Shown here: positions 52,107 to 61,155 of the stretch, piece by piece | How the letters are laid out: the number at the start of each line of letters is the position of its first letter | Position numbering within the stretch: the first letter of the stretch is position 1 | DNA from: Sunxiuqinia elliptica | Lineage (GTDB): Bacteria; Bacteroidota; Bacteroidia; Bacteroidales; Prolixibacteraceae | DNA length: 64,000 nt | Reading direction: 5' to 3' | Assembly: GCF_900113005.1 (NCBI RefSeq) | Contig: NZ_FONW01000004.1 | Location: 124,001 to 188,000, forward strand | Made by a program: the position numbers and the translations under genes | Notes under the pieces: generated by a model | What the model saw: only the letters and a program-made list of their open reading frames with translations | The model's database searches: none | Told to the model about the DNA's origin: nothing

Positions 52107-53216
52107 TTAGTTACTGTCATAAAATTTAGGATTATACCATATAGTTACATTTTTACTATCGAATTCGTATTTGATTGGAGAAGTGATGCTTAACACATCT
52201 AAAACATCTTTAAGGTTTTCATCTTTTAACGTCCCACTGTAAGCAAAATCACACACCTGGCGATCTTTGATCTTAATTTTCACATCATAGCGTTTCTCCA
52301 ACTTCTGAGCTAACATTCCAAACTTTTCTTTAAAAATGATCCATTCACGATCTTTCCAGGAAGTATAGATGTCGGTTCTTACGTTAGATGTCAACTCAAC
52401 CTTTTTAACTTTTAATGGAATATTCTTCGGAGCTTTCGGAGCCTCTGCTTCTTCCTTTTCAACATCATGATGGGCTGCATGTTCCTTCTTCGCCTGATCT
52501 TTATAAAGTGTAAGCTTCTGATTGGGATGCATTACCAACTCATCATCAGTCACATTCGTTCGATTAACGGCGATCTCTCCCTTCACCAGAATTGTTTCGA
52601 CAAAAGCTTCATCGGCATAAGCTCGTACATTAAACTGGGTCCCCGTCGCTTTAACTTTGATCCCTTCAGTTTCGACAAAAAACGGTCGTTTGCGATTGGT
52701 TACCACATCAAAAAAAGCTTCACCTTCCAACTTTACTGTTCGATGATTTTCATCAAACTTAACCGGATAACTCATGGCACTTCCGGCATTAATCCACACC
52801 CTGGAACCATCGGGCAAGGTAACAACCGACTTACTTCCCAAGGGAACTTCAGTTGTAATGTAATCTTGACTTAATTGCTCGCCAGCAGGGATCAACTCAT
52901 ACCGAAACACTCCGTATCCCATCAAAAATGCGAACAAGAATACAGCAGCAATTTTCCCGTAAGATTGCCACATCTGAAAAAGAATGGAACGTTTATTCAA
53001 CTTATCAGATAAACGTTTCCATCCTTTTTCTGCATTGTATTTTTCTGATTTACCAGAAGTATAGGTTAGTTCCAAATAAGCAACTGACTGGCTAAAGTAT
53101 TCAACATTCTGCTCTGATGCCTCCACCCATTCAAAGAGTTCTACCTCCTGCTCTTTTGTTATTGAACCATCAATATAGTCCAGTATCAATAAATCAATAT
53201 CAGATTTCATTTTCAT
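52107..53216 (-). CDS. FecR-like anti-sigma factor
   Basis: 369 residues from the Met at 53216 (MKMKSDIDLLILDYIDGS), preferred because a longer frame would overlap the sigma gene by 17 bases. N-terminal sigma-binding helices, a single membrane segment (LFQMWQSYGKIAAVFLFAFLMGYGVF, about 77-105), a periplasmic FecR beta domain (VTLPDGSRVWINAGSAMSYPVKFDENHRTVKLEGEAFFDV) and a C-terminal secretin-like domain (about 300-369). Relays a signal from the SusC STN domain to the sigma factor. An Ala/Lys/Glu-rich linker (KKEHAAHHDVEKEEAEAPKAPK) is notable. Confidence 0.93.
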   Translation of the reverse strand: MKMKSDIDLLILDYIDGSITKEQEVELFEWVEASEQNVEYFSQSVAYLELTYTSGKSEKYNAEKGWKRLSDKLNKRSILFQMWQSYGKIAAVFLFAFLMGYGVFRYELIPAGEQLSQDYITTEVPLGSKSVVTLPDGSRVWINAGSAMSYPVKFDENHRTVKLEGEAFFDVVTNRKRPFFVETEGIKVKATGTQFNVRAYADEAFVETILVKGEIAVNRTNVTDDELVMHPNQKLTLYKDQAKKEHAAHHDVEKEEAEAPKAPKNIPLKVKKVELTSNVRTDIYTSWKDREWIIFKEKFGMLAQKLEKRYDVKIKIKDRQVCDFAYSGTLKDENLKDVLDVLSITSPIKYEFDSKNVTIWYNPKFYDSN

Positions 53217-53265
53217 CTTTAAATGATCAAGAATTAGCCTGTTTTTAGAAGTAAGACAAACAGGT

Positions 53266-53862
53266 TTAAAAATGGCGTACAAGATTTAACAAGAAAATTT
53301 GCCCTTTCTGCTTAACCTCCTCAAAATCAAACCGAATTTTTTTTAATGCCCGGGCAATTTGTGTTTTCACCGTTCCAACGGAAAGATTAAGTTTTTCGGC
53401 AATCGCCTTATAAGACAGGTGTTCGAAGCGATTAAGGTAGAAAATGTATCGACATTGCTCAGGCAGAGCGTCTATCGATGTTTTCAGTTTTTTCTCCAAG
53501 TCTTCAATTTGCTGAAGTCGCTCTATTTGGGAGGCTACTTCTTCTTGCTTGTAAAAAGGGTACTTGATATCCGAATCAACCAATACCTTTTTTTGTGATT
53601 TCTTAAGGTGGTTGATACTTAAATTTCGGACGGCAACAAATAGGTATGATTTAACTGAACTTTGAATCTGGATGGATTCCCGTTTACTCCATAATTCCAT
53701 GAAACAATCATTGACAATATCCTGAGCATCTTCATGAGTTCCAAGAAACCCGTAAGCAAATGCACACAAAGGAGCATAGTACGCGTGGAAAAGATGCTCA
53801 AAGGACTTTTGATCATCATTATTCTTTAATTGTTCAAAAAGAATATGATCCAGTTTTGCCAT
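53266..53862 (-). CDS. FecI-like ECF sigma factor
   Basis: 198 residues. Region 2 (FEHLFHAYYAPLCAFAYGFLGTHEDAQDIVNDCFMELWSKR) and region 4 (SIDALPEQCRYIFYLNRFEHLSYKAIAEKLNLSVGTVKTQIARALKKI). First gene of the ECF-FecR-SusC-SusD unit and its expected activator. The FecR-like gene starts 49 bp after it. Confidence 0.95.
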   Translation of the reverse strand: MAKLDHILFEQLKNNDDQKSFEHLFHAYYAPLCAFAYGFLGTHEDAQDIVNDCFMELWSKRESIQIQSSVKSYLFVAVRNLSINHLKKSQKKVLVDSDIKYPFYKQEEVASQIERLQQIEDLEKKLKTSIDALPEQCRYIFYLNRFEHLSYKAIAEKLNLSVGTVKTQIARALKKIRFDFEEVKQKGQIFLLNLVRHF

Positions 53863-54057
53863 GTGTCACTATTTCATAAGTTTAAGGCTTAAGAAAGATA
53901 GAAATTATTTTTGTTTTTAATAGCTACCTAACCCACAAGCAATCAACAATTAGCGATGAAAGGTAACAAGTTTATTCGATAAAAAACAGAACAAATACAC
54001 TCTATCACCGGCCTAATCTACATTCTAGCCACTGTAAACAATTGGCTAGCTTACAAA

Positions 54058-54097
54058 AAGAGCAGAGAAATTACAAAAACATAATTTCTCTGCTCTT
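54058..54097 (-). terminator. Terminator of the uronate-catabolic operon
   Basis: Perfect 16-bp stem, AAGAGCAGAGAAATTA (54058-54073) and TAATTTCTCTGCTCTT (54082-54097), followed by TTTTT on the minus strand. Ends the GH88...DUF4861 unit. Confidence 0.92.
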
Positions 54098-54161
54098 AAA
54101 CATCTCAACAGGCAAATTAGTTGAGAAAAAAATCTTACGAACAACAGTAAGGAGATTCAGT

Positions 54162-55439
54162 TTATTTAACTATAATTGGCTGATCTAGCTTTTCTGCTTC
54201 GCTATTAATATACTCCTTAAAACCATCAATAGTTTTCCATTTGTCATTTTCAAGTCCCCAGACAGATAGGAAGTAATGTCTTGCTGGTTTCTGATCTTTT
54301 ATTTTCTGAGAAATATAATAAGTTTCAGAAATTACATGGCTGAAATTCTTAGCCGGAACCGTTTTATATCCTTCCTTAAAAAAATTGATATCCGTTGTCC
54401 GGTCTACTTTTCCTTTCTCCGCCTTAGGAAGCATAACAGCCATCCCAAGCTCATCGTTATTCAGCGATTGAACATCAAGGGTTGCTATTGCTGTGAACGC
54501 TTCTCCTGCGTCAAAAGCATGAGGTTCATTCTTCAGCATGCTGGTTACAATACCAGTTACCAACTCCATACCTTCTTCAGCTCCGGTTACTGTAACATCA
54601 GACTGAAACCAGTATTTTCCAGGATAAATGGTAATGCGCTCAACCGCATTCAGTTTTTTCCCAGCAACATCCCATCCTTCATATTTCAAATCGAATACGG
54701 AACGGATAGGACCTTCAACAACTTTCTGGTATTCATAAACATCAGTTGATCCAAGCCGGTAGAGAGAATCCTGCACCAGCATTGCCAATCCGCCAGATCC
54801 TAAACTGCTTCCACAATGCAGCACATCCATTCCCCAGTCGGCTAAGTCATGATAACTGCCCATCTCCGGAGTATGGATCTTATCGATGATCAAGCCTGGC
54901 TGCAACTTTCCAAACAGGTCCTTCACATTTCGACAGTCGAAATAGTTACGGAAGCCCATTTTATCGTTCTCCCAGTTAACACTTTCTCCCTGCGCAATTG
55001 TAGGAAAACCATCCAGCCCTTGGGGAGCCTCATAGTGATCAACTTCGACAAAACTTCCATCATCCTGTTTGATTCCCAAGCGAAGATTTGTCCGCTTTTC
55101 AAAAACAGGATAATCCGCCACATTCACGAATTCAACACCAAGCTTTATTTCCTGCGATGCATCAAAGTCCAGGTTGACAACCAGCTCATCCCAAACGCCA
55201 TCACCGGTTATATCGTCCACCTGAGAAGGGATCAACTCGCCGGCAAACTTTAACACGGGTGCCTGTCCAGCCTCAATTGCTCCAAACTTGGCCTCTAATG
55301 CCTGACGTTGGATAACAATTGTTTCATCCGGCCGAACGATAGCCGATGGGTTTTTCAGGCTAACTGCTTGTTCCTTCTCAGAACAAGCACTCGCCCCTCC
55401 CATCAACACTGCCAATAAAAAATAAGCCAATGCTCTCAT
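54162..55439 (-). CDS. DUF4861 lipoprotein
   Basis: 425 residues. Lipoprotein signal (YFLLAVLMGGASAC, Cys19). The body matches the DUF4861 family, met in PULs for pectic and other uronate-containing glycans, with MGSYHDLADWGMDVLHCGSSLGSGGLAM near the middle. Beta-rich. A carbohydrate-binding or enzymatic role, unproved. Last gene of the operon, 9 bp after KduD. Confidence 0.85.
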   Translation of the reverse strand: MRALAYFLLAVLMGGASACSEKEQAVSLKNPSAIVRPDETIVIQRQALEAKFGAIEAGQAPVLKFAGELIPSQVDDITGDGVWDELVVNLDFDASQEIKLGVEFVNVADYPVFEKRTNLRLGIKQDDGSFVEVDHYEAPQGLDGFPTIAQGESVNWENDKMGFRNYFDCRNVKDLFGKLQPGLIIDKIHTPEMGSYHDLADWGMDVLHCGSSLGSGGLAMLVQDSLYRLGSTDVYEYQKVVEGPIRSVFDLKYEGWDVAGKKLNAVERITIYPGKYWFQSDVTVTGAEEGMELVTGIVTSMLKNEPHAFDAGEAFTAIATLDVQSLNNDELGMAVMLPKAEKGKVDRTTDINFFKEGYKTVPAKNFSHVISETYYISQKIKDQKPARHYFLSVWGLENDKWKTIDGFKEYINSEAEKLDQPIIVK

Positions 55440-55448
55440 GATACTTTT

Positions 55449-56243
55449 CTATAAGTCGTTTTCACCTTTTACATAACCGAAGTTGGCCAAAATACCTCCA
55501 TCAACATAAAGGACATGACCATTGACAAAGTTACTTGCTTCAGAAGCCAGGAACAGGGCAGCATTACCCACATCCTGAGGTTCTCCCCAGCGTCCGGCAG
55601 GAGTACGAGTCATCACCAAGTCATTGAAAGGATGATTACCTTCGCGAATTGGTGCGGTTTGAGCTGTTGCAATATAACCAGGACCAATACCATTAATTTG
55701 AAGGTTGTATTTAGCCCACTCGCAGCACATGTTAGCTGTTAAAAGTTTCAAGCCACCTTTTGCTGAAGCGTAGGCTGATACGGAGTTACGACCATACACG
55801 CTCATCATCGAACACATATTGATGATTTTTCCGCTGCGTTTGGCAATCATTTTAGGAGCAACCCTTTTAGCAACAATTAATGGAGCTACCAAGTCAACAT
55901 CAATCACCTGTTTGTATTCTTCAACTGGCATATCCAGAATTGGAATTCGCTTGATAATTCCGGCATTGTTTACCAAAATATCAATCTCGCCAACTTCCTT
56001 TTCAATCTCGGTAATCCCGCGATCAACATCCGCCTCGTTTGTAACGTCAAATTTCAAGGCAAAAACGTCAATGCCTTCTTTTTTATATTCTTCGCGACAG
56101 CTATCCAGCTTATCGCCTGATAAATCGTTGACACAAATTTTTGCTCCTGCTTTTCCTAATACTTTACCGATGGCCATACCAATACCATGGGTTCCACCGG
56201 TAATAAGAGCAACTTTTCCTGATAAATCAAATAATTCGTTCAT
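55449..56243 (-). CDS. kduD: 2-dehydro-3-deoxy-D-gluconate (KduD-type) dehydrogenase
   Basis: 264 residues, SDR family. Nucleotide motif TGGTHGIG at about 16-23, NNAG, catalytic Ser/Tyr/Lys around YASAKGG (Tyr-x3-Lys) and GIGPGYIAT. In context it reduces 2,5-diketo-3-deoxygluconate to KDG with NADH. The KduI gene in the same operon supports kduD over gluconate 5-dehydrogenase. Confidence 0.88.
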   Translation of the reverse strand: MNELFDLSGKVALITGGTHGIGMAIGKVLGKAGAKICVNDLSGDKLDSCREEYKKEGIDVFALKFDVTNEADVDRGITEIEKEVGEIDILVNNAGIIKRIPILDMPVEEYKQVIDVDLVAPLIVAKRVAPKMIAKRSGKIINMCSMMSVYGRNSVSAYASAKGGLKLLTANMCCEWAKYNLQINGIGPGYIATAQTAPIREGNHPFNDLVMTRTPAGRWGEPQDVGNAALFLASEASNFVNGHVLYVDGGILANFGYVKGENDL

Positions 56244-56270
56244 TTCAATTGTATTTGAATCGCTTGTTAA

Positions 56271-57512
56271 TTAATCTTTTAATGCATGGTCTGCGGGGTA
56301 ATTCGTTCCTCCCCAAATTGTTTTTGCCGTCCAGTCCGTAGCCGGGTCTGCCCAAAACGGATCATTTTCAGGCAAGCCAAGAGCCAATAAACCAACCGAG
56401 CACAAGTACAAACTTCCAGTTGAGATATAACTCTCTGCAATATCTGGTTGATGTCCGACAAAGCCAATTTTCAGCCAACCATTGGAGTCGAATACGCCGT
56501 CGGCTTCAAACATGCGCTCAATGACTGCAGTAAGCGCACACCGTACCTGTGCAGGTTTAACCGACTCGGGTAAATGATGCTGCAGGGCCATTTGAGACAA
56601 ATGCTGGAATGCACCAAAACGGTAAGGCAATGACCTCCCAATAGCCGGGAAAGTTCCTTCTGGTGAAATCAATTTTTCCTGAATAGCCGCATAACGAGTA
56701 GCACGCTTCATTACAATCTCATATGTTTTTTCGTAGCGTTTGCGATGTTTCACGACCTCCTTCAAGATATCGACCATCATTGGTTGAATGACATAGCTGT
56801 TGTAATAATCCCAGTGAAACTGAGGACCATCACCATACATTCCATCACCGACATACCATTCCATGTGTTTCTTGATGGTCAGGTCAACACGCATTTGATC
56901 CCAGTCTTCGCCAGCAAAAGCCAAAAAAGCTTCAACCATCCCGCTAAACAACAACCAGTTATTGTACCACGGAGTAATCTCTCGTGAGCTTTTCATGGCC
57001 TCAACCAGCTGTCGTTTTGTCGTTTGGTCCAGTTGCTTCCATAATACATTAGGAGCTCTTAAAATAGCATGTGCCAAAAACGCCGCATCCACCAATGGCT
57101 GATACCCTTTAGTAAAATTCATGAAATCAGGCGATTTTGGATCGACAGCCATTTTCAAACTCTTCTGAGCCAACTCAATGAAGTGCTTACGCTGTTTCCC
57201 TTCCTTGCTATTATCTGCTCCTAATTCCAGCCAAGGTGCCAGTCCTGCCATCAGCCTTCCAAAAGCTTCCAGGTAAGTAACCTCTTCCCTATTGGCTTTC
57301 ATTCCTGGCTTGCATTCGACAGGCATGTTTTTCTTCAATTCCCCTTTACTCAGTGACTCCAGCAAAGGAGAAGAAATAGTTGTTAAAACATGCACCCAGT
57401 ATTCACGGTGATTGGTGGGTTCTGCCGCAGCAAAAACTGAAGCAGTTGCTTTTCCGCTTAGCGGCAACAAGCCCGCTAAGGATAAATATTTAAAAACGTC
57501 TCTTCTTTTCAT
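56271..57512 (-). CDS. DUF2264 protein, probable exported glycan-degrading enzyme
   Basis: 413 residues. Twin-arginine-like leader MKRRDVFKYLSLAGLLPLSG. DUF2264 motifs NNWLLFSGMVEAFLAF, DGMYGDGPQFHWDYYNSYVIQPM and FPAIGRSLPYRFGAFQHLSQ. An all-helical (alpha/alpha)6-type barrel is likely. Some DUF2264 proteins are, as I recall, glucuronidases placed in a CAZy family (unverified). Acts between polymer cleavage and GH88/KduI in this operon. 27 bp precede kduD. Confidence 0.82.
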   Translation of the reverse strand: MKRRDVFKYLSLAGLLPLSGKATASVFAAAEPTNHREYWVHVLTTISSPLLESLSKGELKKNMPVECKPGMKANREEVTYLEAFGRLMAGLAPWLELGADNSKEGKQRKHFIELAQKSLKMAVDPKSPDFMNFTKGYQPLVDAAFLAHAILRAPNVLWKQLDQTTKRQLVEAMKSSREITPWYNNWLLFSGMVEAFLAFAGEDWDQMRVDLTIKKHMEWYVGDGMYGDGPQFHWDYYNSYVIQPMMVDILKEVVKHRKRYEKTYEIVMKRATRYAAIQEKLISPEGTFPAIGRSLPYRFGAFQHLSQMALQHHLPESVKPAQVRCALTAVIERMFEADGVFDSNGWLKIGFVGHQPDIAESYISTGSLYLCSVGLLALGLPENDPFWADPATDWTAKTIWGGTNYPADHALKD

Positions 57513-57539
57513 TTAGTAAGTATTATCTCGGAAAGACAA

Positions 57540-57563
57540 CAATACCCCTAAAAAGGGGTATTG
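57540..57563 (-). promoter_or_regulatory. Intercistronic hairpin between kduI and DUF2264 gene
   Basis: Perfect palindromic stem CAATACCCCT (57540-57549) / AGGGGTATTG (57554-57563) with an AAAA loop, lying between kduI's stop (57572) and the DUF2264 start (57512). No T run follows on the minus strand, so an mRNA-stabilising or processing hairpin is likelier than a terminator. Confidence 0.6.
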
Positions 57564-57571
57564 TAAAAAGT

Positions 57572-58414
57572 TTATCTTAACTCAGTTGGAGCAATAATGT
57601 CCATATCGGTGTAGTCGAGGTTCTCGCCTGCCATCCCCCAAATGAAGATGTAGTTGCTTGTTCCGGCGGCTGAATGAATCGACCAGCTTGGAGAAATGAC
57701 AGCTTGCTCATTTTTCATCCAAATATGGCGAGTCTCTTCAGGCTGTCCCATAAAGTGGCACACAGCCTGATCTTCTGGAACATTAAAATAGAAATAAACT
57801 TCATTCCGACGACTGTGCGTATGCGCTGGCATGGTATTCCAAACGCTTCCAGGCTTCAACTCAGTCATTCCCATTTGCAATTGGCATGTTTCAACAACTG
57901 TATTAATCAGCAGCTGATTAATGTTTCGTTCATTAGACGACTCCAAAGAGCCCAAATGCAACACATTCGCATCTTTTAAAGTAACATGCTTTGTTGGGCA
58001 AGTTTTATGCGCAGGAGCCGAATTGAAGTAAAAATGAGCAGGTTTTGCTGAGTCTTCCGATTCAAAAACGACTTCTTTCGCACCTTTTCCAATATACAGT
58101 GCATCTTTAAACTCAAGAACATATTTTGTTCCGTCAACTGAAACAGTTCCTTTTCCACCAACGTTGATGATACCTACTTCGCGACGCTCACAAAAATAGT
58201 TTGCTTTTAATGCATCAACTGTTTCCAGTGTAAGTGCTTTGGTAACAGGAACTGCTCCACCTACAATGTAACGCTCAATATGCGAGTAAACCATATTGAT
58301 GGTATCAGCTTCCATTACTTTTTCCATCAAAAATTCTTTTCTAATTCTTGATGTATCATACCCTTTGAAATCTTCGGGATGATAAGCATACCTTTCTTCA
58401 AAATTTGTTTTCAT
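57572..58414 (-). CDS. kduI: 5-dehydro-4-deoxy-D-glucuronate isomerase
   Basis: 280 residues, standard size. Cupin-fold Zn isomerase converting DKI (5-keto-4-deoxyuronate) to 2,5-diketo-3-deoxygluconate. Seen: [36 protein letters not shown] (metal His residues), [35 protein letters not shown]. 6 bp after GH88; acts on its product. Confidence 0.96.
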   Translation of the reverse strand: MKTNFEERYAYHPEDFKGYDTSRIRKEFLMEKVMEADTINMVYSHIERYIVGGAVPVTKALTLETVDALKANYFCERREVGIINVGGKGTVSVDGTKYVLEFKDALYIGKGAKEVVFESEDSAKPAHFYFNSAPAHKTCPTKHVTLKDANVLHLGSLESSNERNINQLLINTVVETCQLQMGMTELKPGSVWNTMPAHTHSRRNEVYFYFNVPEDQAVCHFMGQPEETRHIWMKNEQAVISPSWSIHSAAGTSNYIFIWGMAGENLDYTDMDIIAPTELR

Positions 58415-58420
58415 AACTAA

Positions 58421-59575
58421 CTATTTTTTTAAGTCTTGTTTTCGTTTCAATGCTTCCAGATAATAATAATCGGCATAATTCAAAGGCACATCAATTTCAG
58501 AATTACCTGGCAAGTGTCCAACACAATGCTTTAACAAGAAACCTCCATTGGCACCACCTTCAGCTAAATATTCAGGAGAAGAAAGCGATTCAACCAACTG
58601 ATCTGCCAAATCAAAATAACGCTGTCCATCTTCCACCATTGTTCCTAACTCGTAAAAAGCAGAAGCCAACAATGCTCCAGCAGAAGCATCTCTTTTTACA
58701 TTCGGAATCTTAGGATCATTGTAATCCCAATAAGGAACCAAATCTTCCGGCAAGTTTGGAATAATAAAAGCAGCAATATCTTCTGCAGCTTTCAAGTATT
58801 TTGGATCGCCTGTTTCCCGGTAACACACCACGTAACCGTACAAGCCCCATGATTGGCCACGCGCCCAAGCTGACTCATCGCTGTATCCCTGATGTGTTTG
58901 TTTCCGCTCAACTTCCCCGGTAATCGTATCGTAACTAACCACATGGTATGAGCTCATATCTTCACGAAAGTGATGTTCCAATGTTGTGTTTGCATGCGTT
59001 ACGGCAATATCCCTGAAACGGTTATCTCCTGAAACCTTGGATGCCCAAAACAACATTTCCAAGTTCATCATATTATCAATAATAACTGGGAACTGCCATT
59101 TTCCCCAATCCCAGGAACGAATCGCTCCGGTTACCGGGTTAAACCGCGAAGCCAAACTTTCGGCAGCTTCTATAACAAATTCTTTATAAGCTTCATCACC
59201 GGTAAGCCGATAGGCATTTCCATAACTACAAAAAACCATGAACCCTAAATCGTGTGTTTTTGTATAATGTTGAAGCCCATCAAGCTTCAAAGTACTTCGA
59301 GTAGCAACCTCTTTCCAATAATTGTCTTGGCTTAACTCATACATGTACCAATACATTCCTGCAGGAAATCCACTGCACCAATCGTATTTACCAATCATTC
59401 GGTACCCCTTTTCGGGTGTCCATGATCGCGGCAGTTTAGCTTGAGCATTGGTTGAATCCACCAATACTTTTAATTGGTCTGCCAATTTACTTGTCAATTG
59501 GGTTTGATCCTTTTTACCACTAGAACAAGCAGCAACAATTGCCACTATTACGCCAATAAAAATCAGTCTTCTCAT
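58421..59575 (-). CDS. GH88-family unsaturated glucuronyl/galacturonyl hydrolase
   Basis: 384 residues. Lipoprotein signal (VIVAIVAACSSG, Cys17). (alpha/alpha)6 barrel. The catalytic acids D109 in KTHDLGFM and D167 in PVIIDNMMNLEML match the unsaturated glucuronyl hydrolase pair that hydrates the C4-C5 double bond left by polysaccharide lyases. Location as a periplasmic lipoprotein suggests action after import through SusCD. First gene of the five-gene operon. Confidence 0.93.
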   Translation of the reverse strand: MRRLIFIGVIVAIVAACSSGKKDQTQLTSKLADQLKVLVDSTNAQAKLPRSWTPEKGYRMIGKYDWCSGFPAGMYWYMYELSQDNYWKEVATRSTLKLDGLQHYTKTHDLGFMVFCSYGNAYRLTGDEAYKEFVIEAAESLASRFNPVTGAIRSWDWGKWQFPVIIDNMMNLEMLFWASKVSGDNRFRDIAVTHANTTLEHHFREDMSSYHVVSYDTITGEVERKQTHQGYSDESAWARGQSWGLYGYVVCYRETGDPKYLKAAEDIAAFIIPNLPEDLVPYWDYNDPKIPNVKRDASAGALLASAFYELGTMVEDGQRYFDLADQLVESLSSPEYLAEGGANGGFLLKHCVGHLPGNSEIDVPLNYADYYYLEALKRKQDLKK

Positions 59576-59612
59576 GTTTATTTGTCGTTAAGTTATCGAT
59601 TTAATCAGCTTA

Positions 59613-59620
59613 CAAATTTA
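59613..59620 (-). promoter_or_regulatory. -7 element TAAATTTG of the GH88 operon
   Basis: Read on the minus strand as TAAATTTG, matching TAnnTTTG; 20 bp upstream (minus orientation) lies ATTG, a -33-type box inside the 24-bp palindrome. Confidence 0.65.
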
Positions 59621-59633
59621 GAAGAAAGAAATG

Positions 59634-59657
59634 AGAAATGCAATCGATTGCATTTCT
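59634..59657. promoter_or_regulatory. LacI-family operator, perfect 24-bp palindrome
   Basis: Half site AGAAATGCAATC followed directly by its reverse complement GATTGCATTTCT, with a central CG as usual for LacI-family sites. It sits between the GH88 operon and the divergent regulator gene and covers the -33 region of the catabolic promoter, so bound repressor would block the operon; it lies also in the leader of the regulator gene. Confidence 0.85.
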
Positions 59658-59735
59658 GTTTTATTAAAAATAATTTGGCATATTTGTATGTTGGTTAAAA
59701 CTGAATTAGCTAGCACAATACAGCAAACATACAAA

Positions 59736-60764
59736 ATGGATAAAAAAACGTCAGTCACAATTCACGACATTGCTCGAGAACTAAACATATCAGCATCAAC
59801 GGTATCCCGAGCCCTCAATAATAACCCAAGAATCAGCCAGGCAACAAAAGATAAGATAAAAGCGCTCGCATTAAAATTAGGCTATCAGCCCAACATCATT
59901 GCCTCCAATTTGCGTAATCAGAAAACCAATACCATCGGAATTGTTGTTCCGTTAATCAATCGTCACTTTTTTTCCACCTTCATTAGTGGTGTCGAAGATG
60001 TTGCCTTTGAAGCTGGTTACAACGTTATCATCTCTCAGTCGAATGATCTTTTTGAGAAAGAAAAGCAAATTGTACACTCTCTCTTCTCTAATCGCGTCGA
60101 TGGAATGATTGTGTCATTAAGCATGCAAACTCAACAGTTTGATCATTTTCAACTTTTTTCAAAAAAGAATATTCCATTAGTTTTTTTCGACCGTGTTGCT
60201 CCACAGCTCGATGCGGATAAAATTATCGTAGATGATTTTGCATGCGGCTTTAAGGCAACACAACACTTGATCGACCAAGGGTTTAAACGTATTGCTCACC
60301 TTGCGGGTCCTACGGCATTAAACACATACAAAGCCCGGATGGAGGGCTATCGATCTGCACTTGAAAAGAACAACCTCCCAGTGAACGATGAACTAATTAT
60401 TTTTAACCGTTTAACTCGCATGGATGGGCAACAAGCGATTAAGCAGTTGCTAGCTTTGGACACTCCGCCTGATGCCGTATTCTGCGGAAATGACACCTCT
60501 GCTCTTAGTATAATTGTTTATTTAAAATCTATAGGAATCCGAGTTCCGGAAGATTTCGGGATTGTTGGCTTCAGTAACGAACCGTTCTCTGAAGTTGTTA
60601 CACCCTCAATATCAACAATTAAGCAACCGGCACAAGAAATGGGACAAAAGGCTGCTGAGCTGTTAATTTTTGAAATTGAGCACAAGGAAAATCCGAGAAA
60701 ATACCAGACGATTACAATGCCAACAGAACTGATTGTCAGGGAATCTTCACTTCGAAAAAGCTAG
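59736..60764 (+). CDS. LacI-family transcriptional repressor
   Basis: 342 residues from the ATG at 59736; the longer frame overlaps the operator and is rejected. N-terminal LacI HTH VTIHDIARELNISASTVSRALNNNPRIS (about 7-34), then the periplasmic-binding-protein-like effector domain (TIGIVVPLINRHFFSTFISGVEDVA ... IIVDDFACGFKATQHLIDQG). Likely binds the palindrome at 59634 and responds to a uronate catabolite such as KDG or DKI; the ligand is inferred from the operon. Confidence 0.93.
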   Translation: MDKKTSVTIHDIARELNISASTVSRALNNNPRISQATKDKIKALALKLGYQPNIIASNLRNQKTNTIGIVVPLINRHFFSTFISGVEDVAFEAGYNVIISQSNDLFEKEKQIVHSLFSNRVDGMIVSLSMQTQQFDHFQLFSKKNIPLVFFDRVAPQLDADKIIVDDFACGFKATQHLIDQGFKRIAHLAGPTALNTYKARMEGYRSALEKNNLPVNDELIIFNRLTRMDGQQAIKQLLALDTPPDAVFCGNDTSALSIIVYLKSIGIRVPEDFGIVGFSNEPFSEVVTPSISTIKQPAQEMGQKAAELLIFEIEHKENPRKYQTITMPTELIVRESSLRKS

Positions 60765-61155
60765 ATCCTCAAACCACACAACTCAACCAAACAACAACAG
60801 ACAACACGCTCTACCTAAATCAGGTACAGAAAGCATCGGCAATCTCTAGGTTGTGATAACATTTATTTAAACATTCAATAACAAACAAAAATGCATGCTA
60901 TCGAACATACTGAACGTTTATACGTTTAATTGCAATGGTTAGCCATATTCGAAGTGCGCAGACTTTAGTATCAAAATACGCCAAAAATGTCGCTTCGTTG
61001 GCTCAAATGGGGAGTTCTTCATGAAAAATGTGCGCTTCATAAAATAAATAACAAAAAGCATCATATTGTTGAAGAGATGTCTTAAATTGCACAAATTTGG
61101 AGAGTTACAAAACAAAAAAGACCAAAACCAATTACATTTTAGTATTAAAATTAGC
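60765..61155. other. Intergenic region before the two-component pair
   Basis: About 390 bases with no certain gene; a frame from 61066 merely extends the kinase gene and is not preferred. No clear TAnnTTTG or terminator was noted. Confidence 0.3.

Noticed and set aside
53217-53282. Longer start of the FecR-like gene overlapping the sigma gene
   Set aside because: The extra residues are not FecR-like; the family start MKSDIDLL follows the Met at 53216 or 53210.
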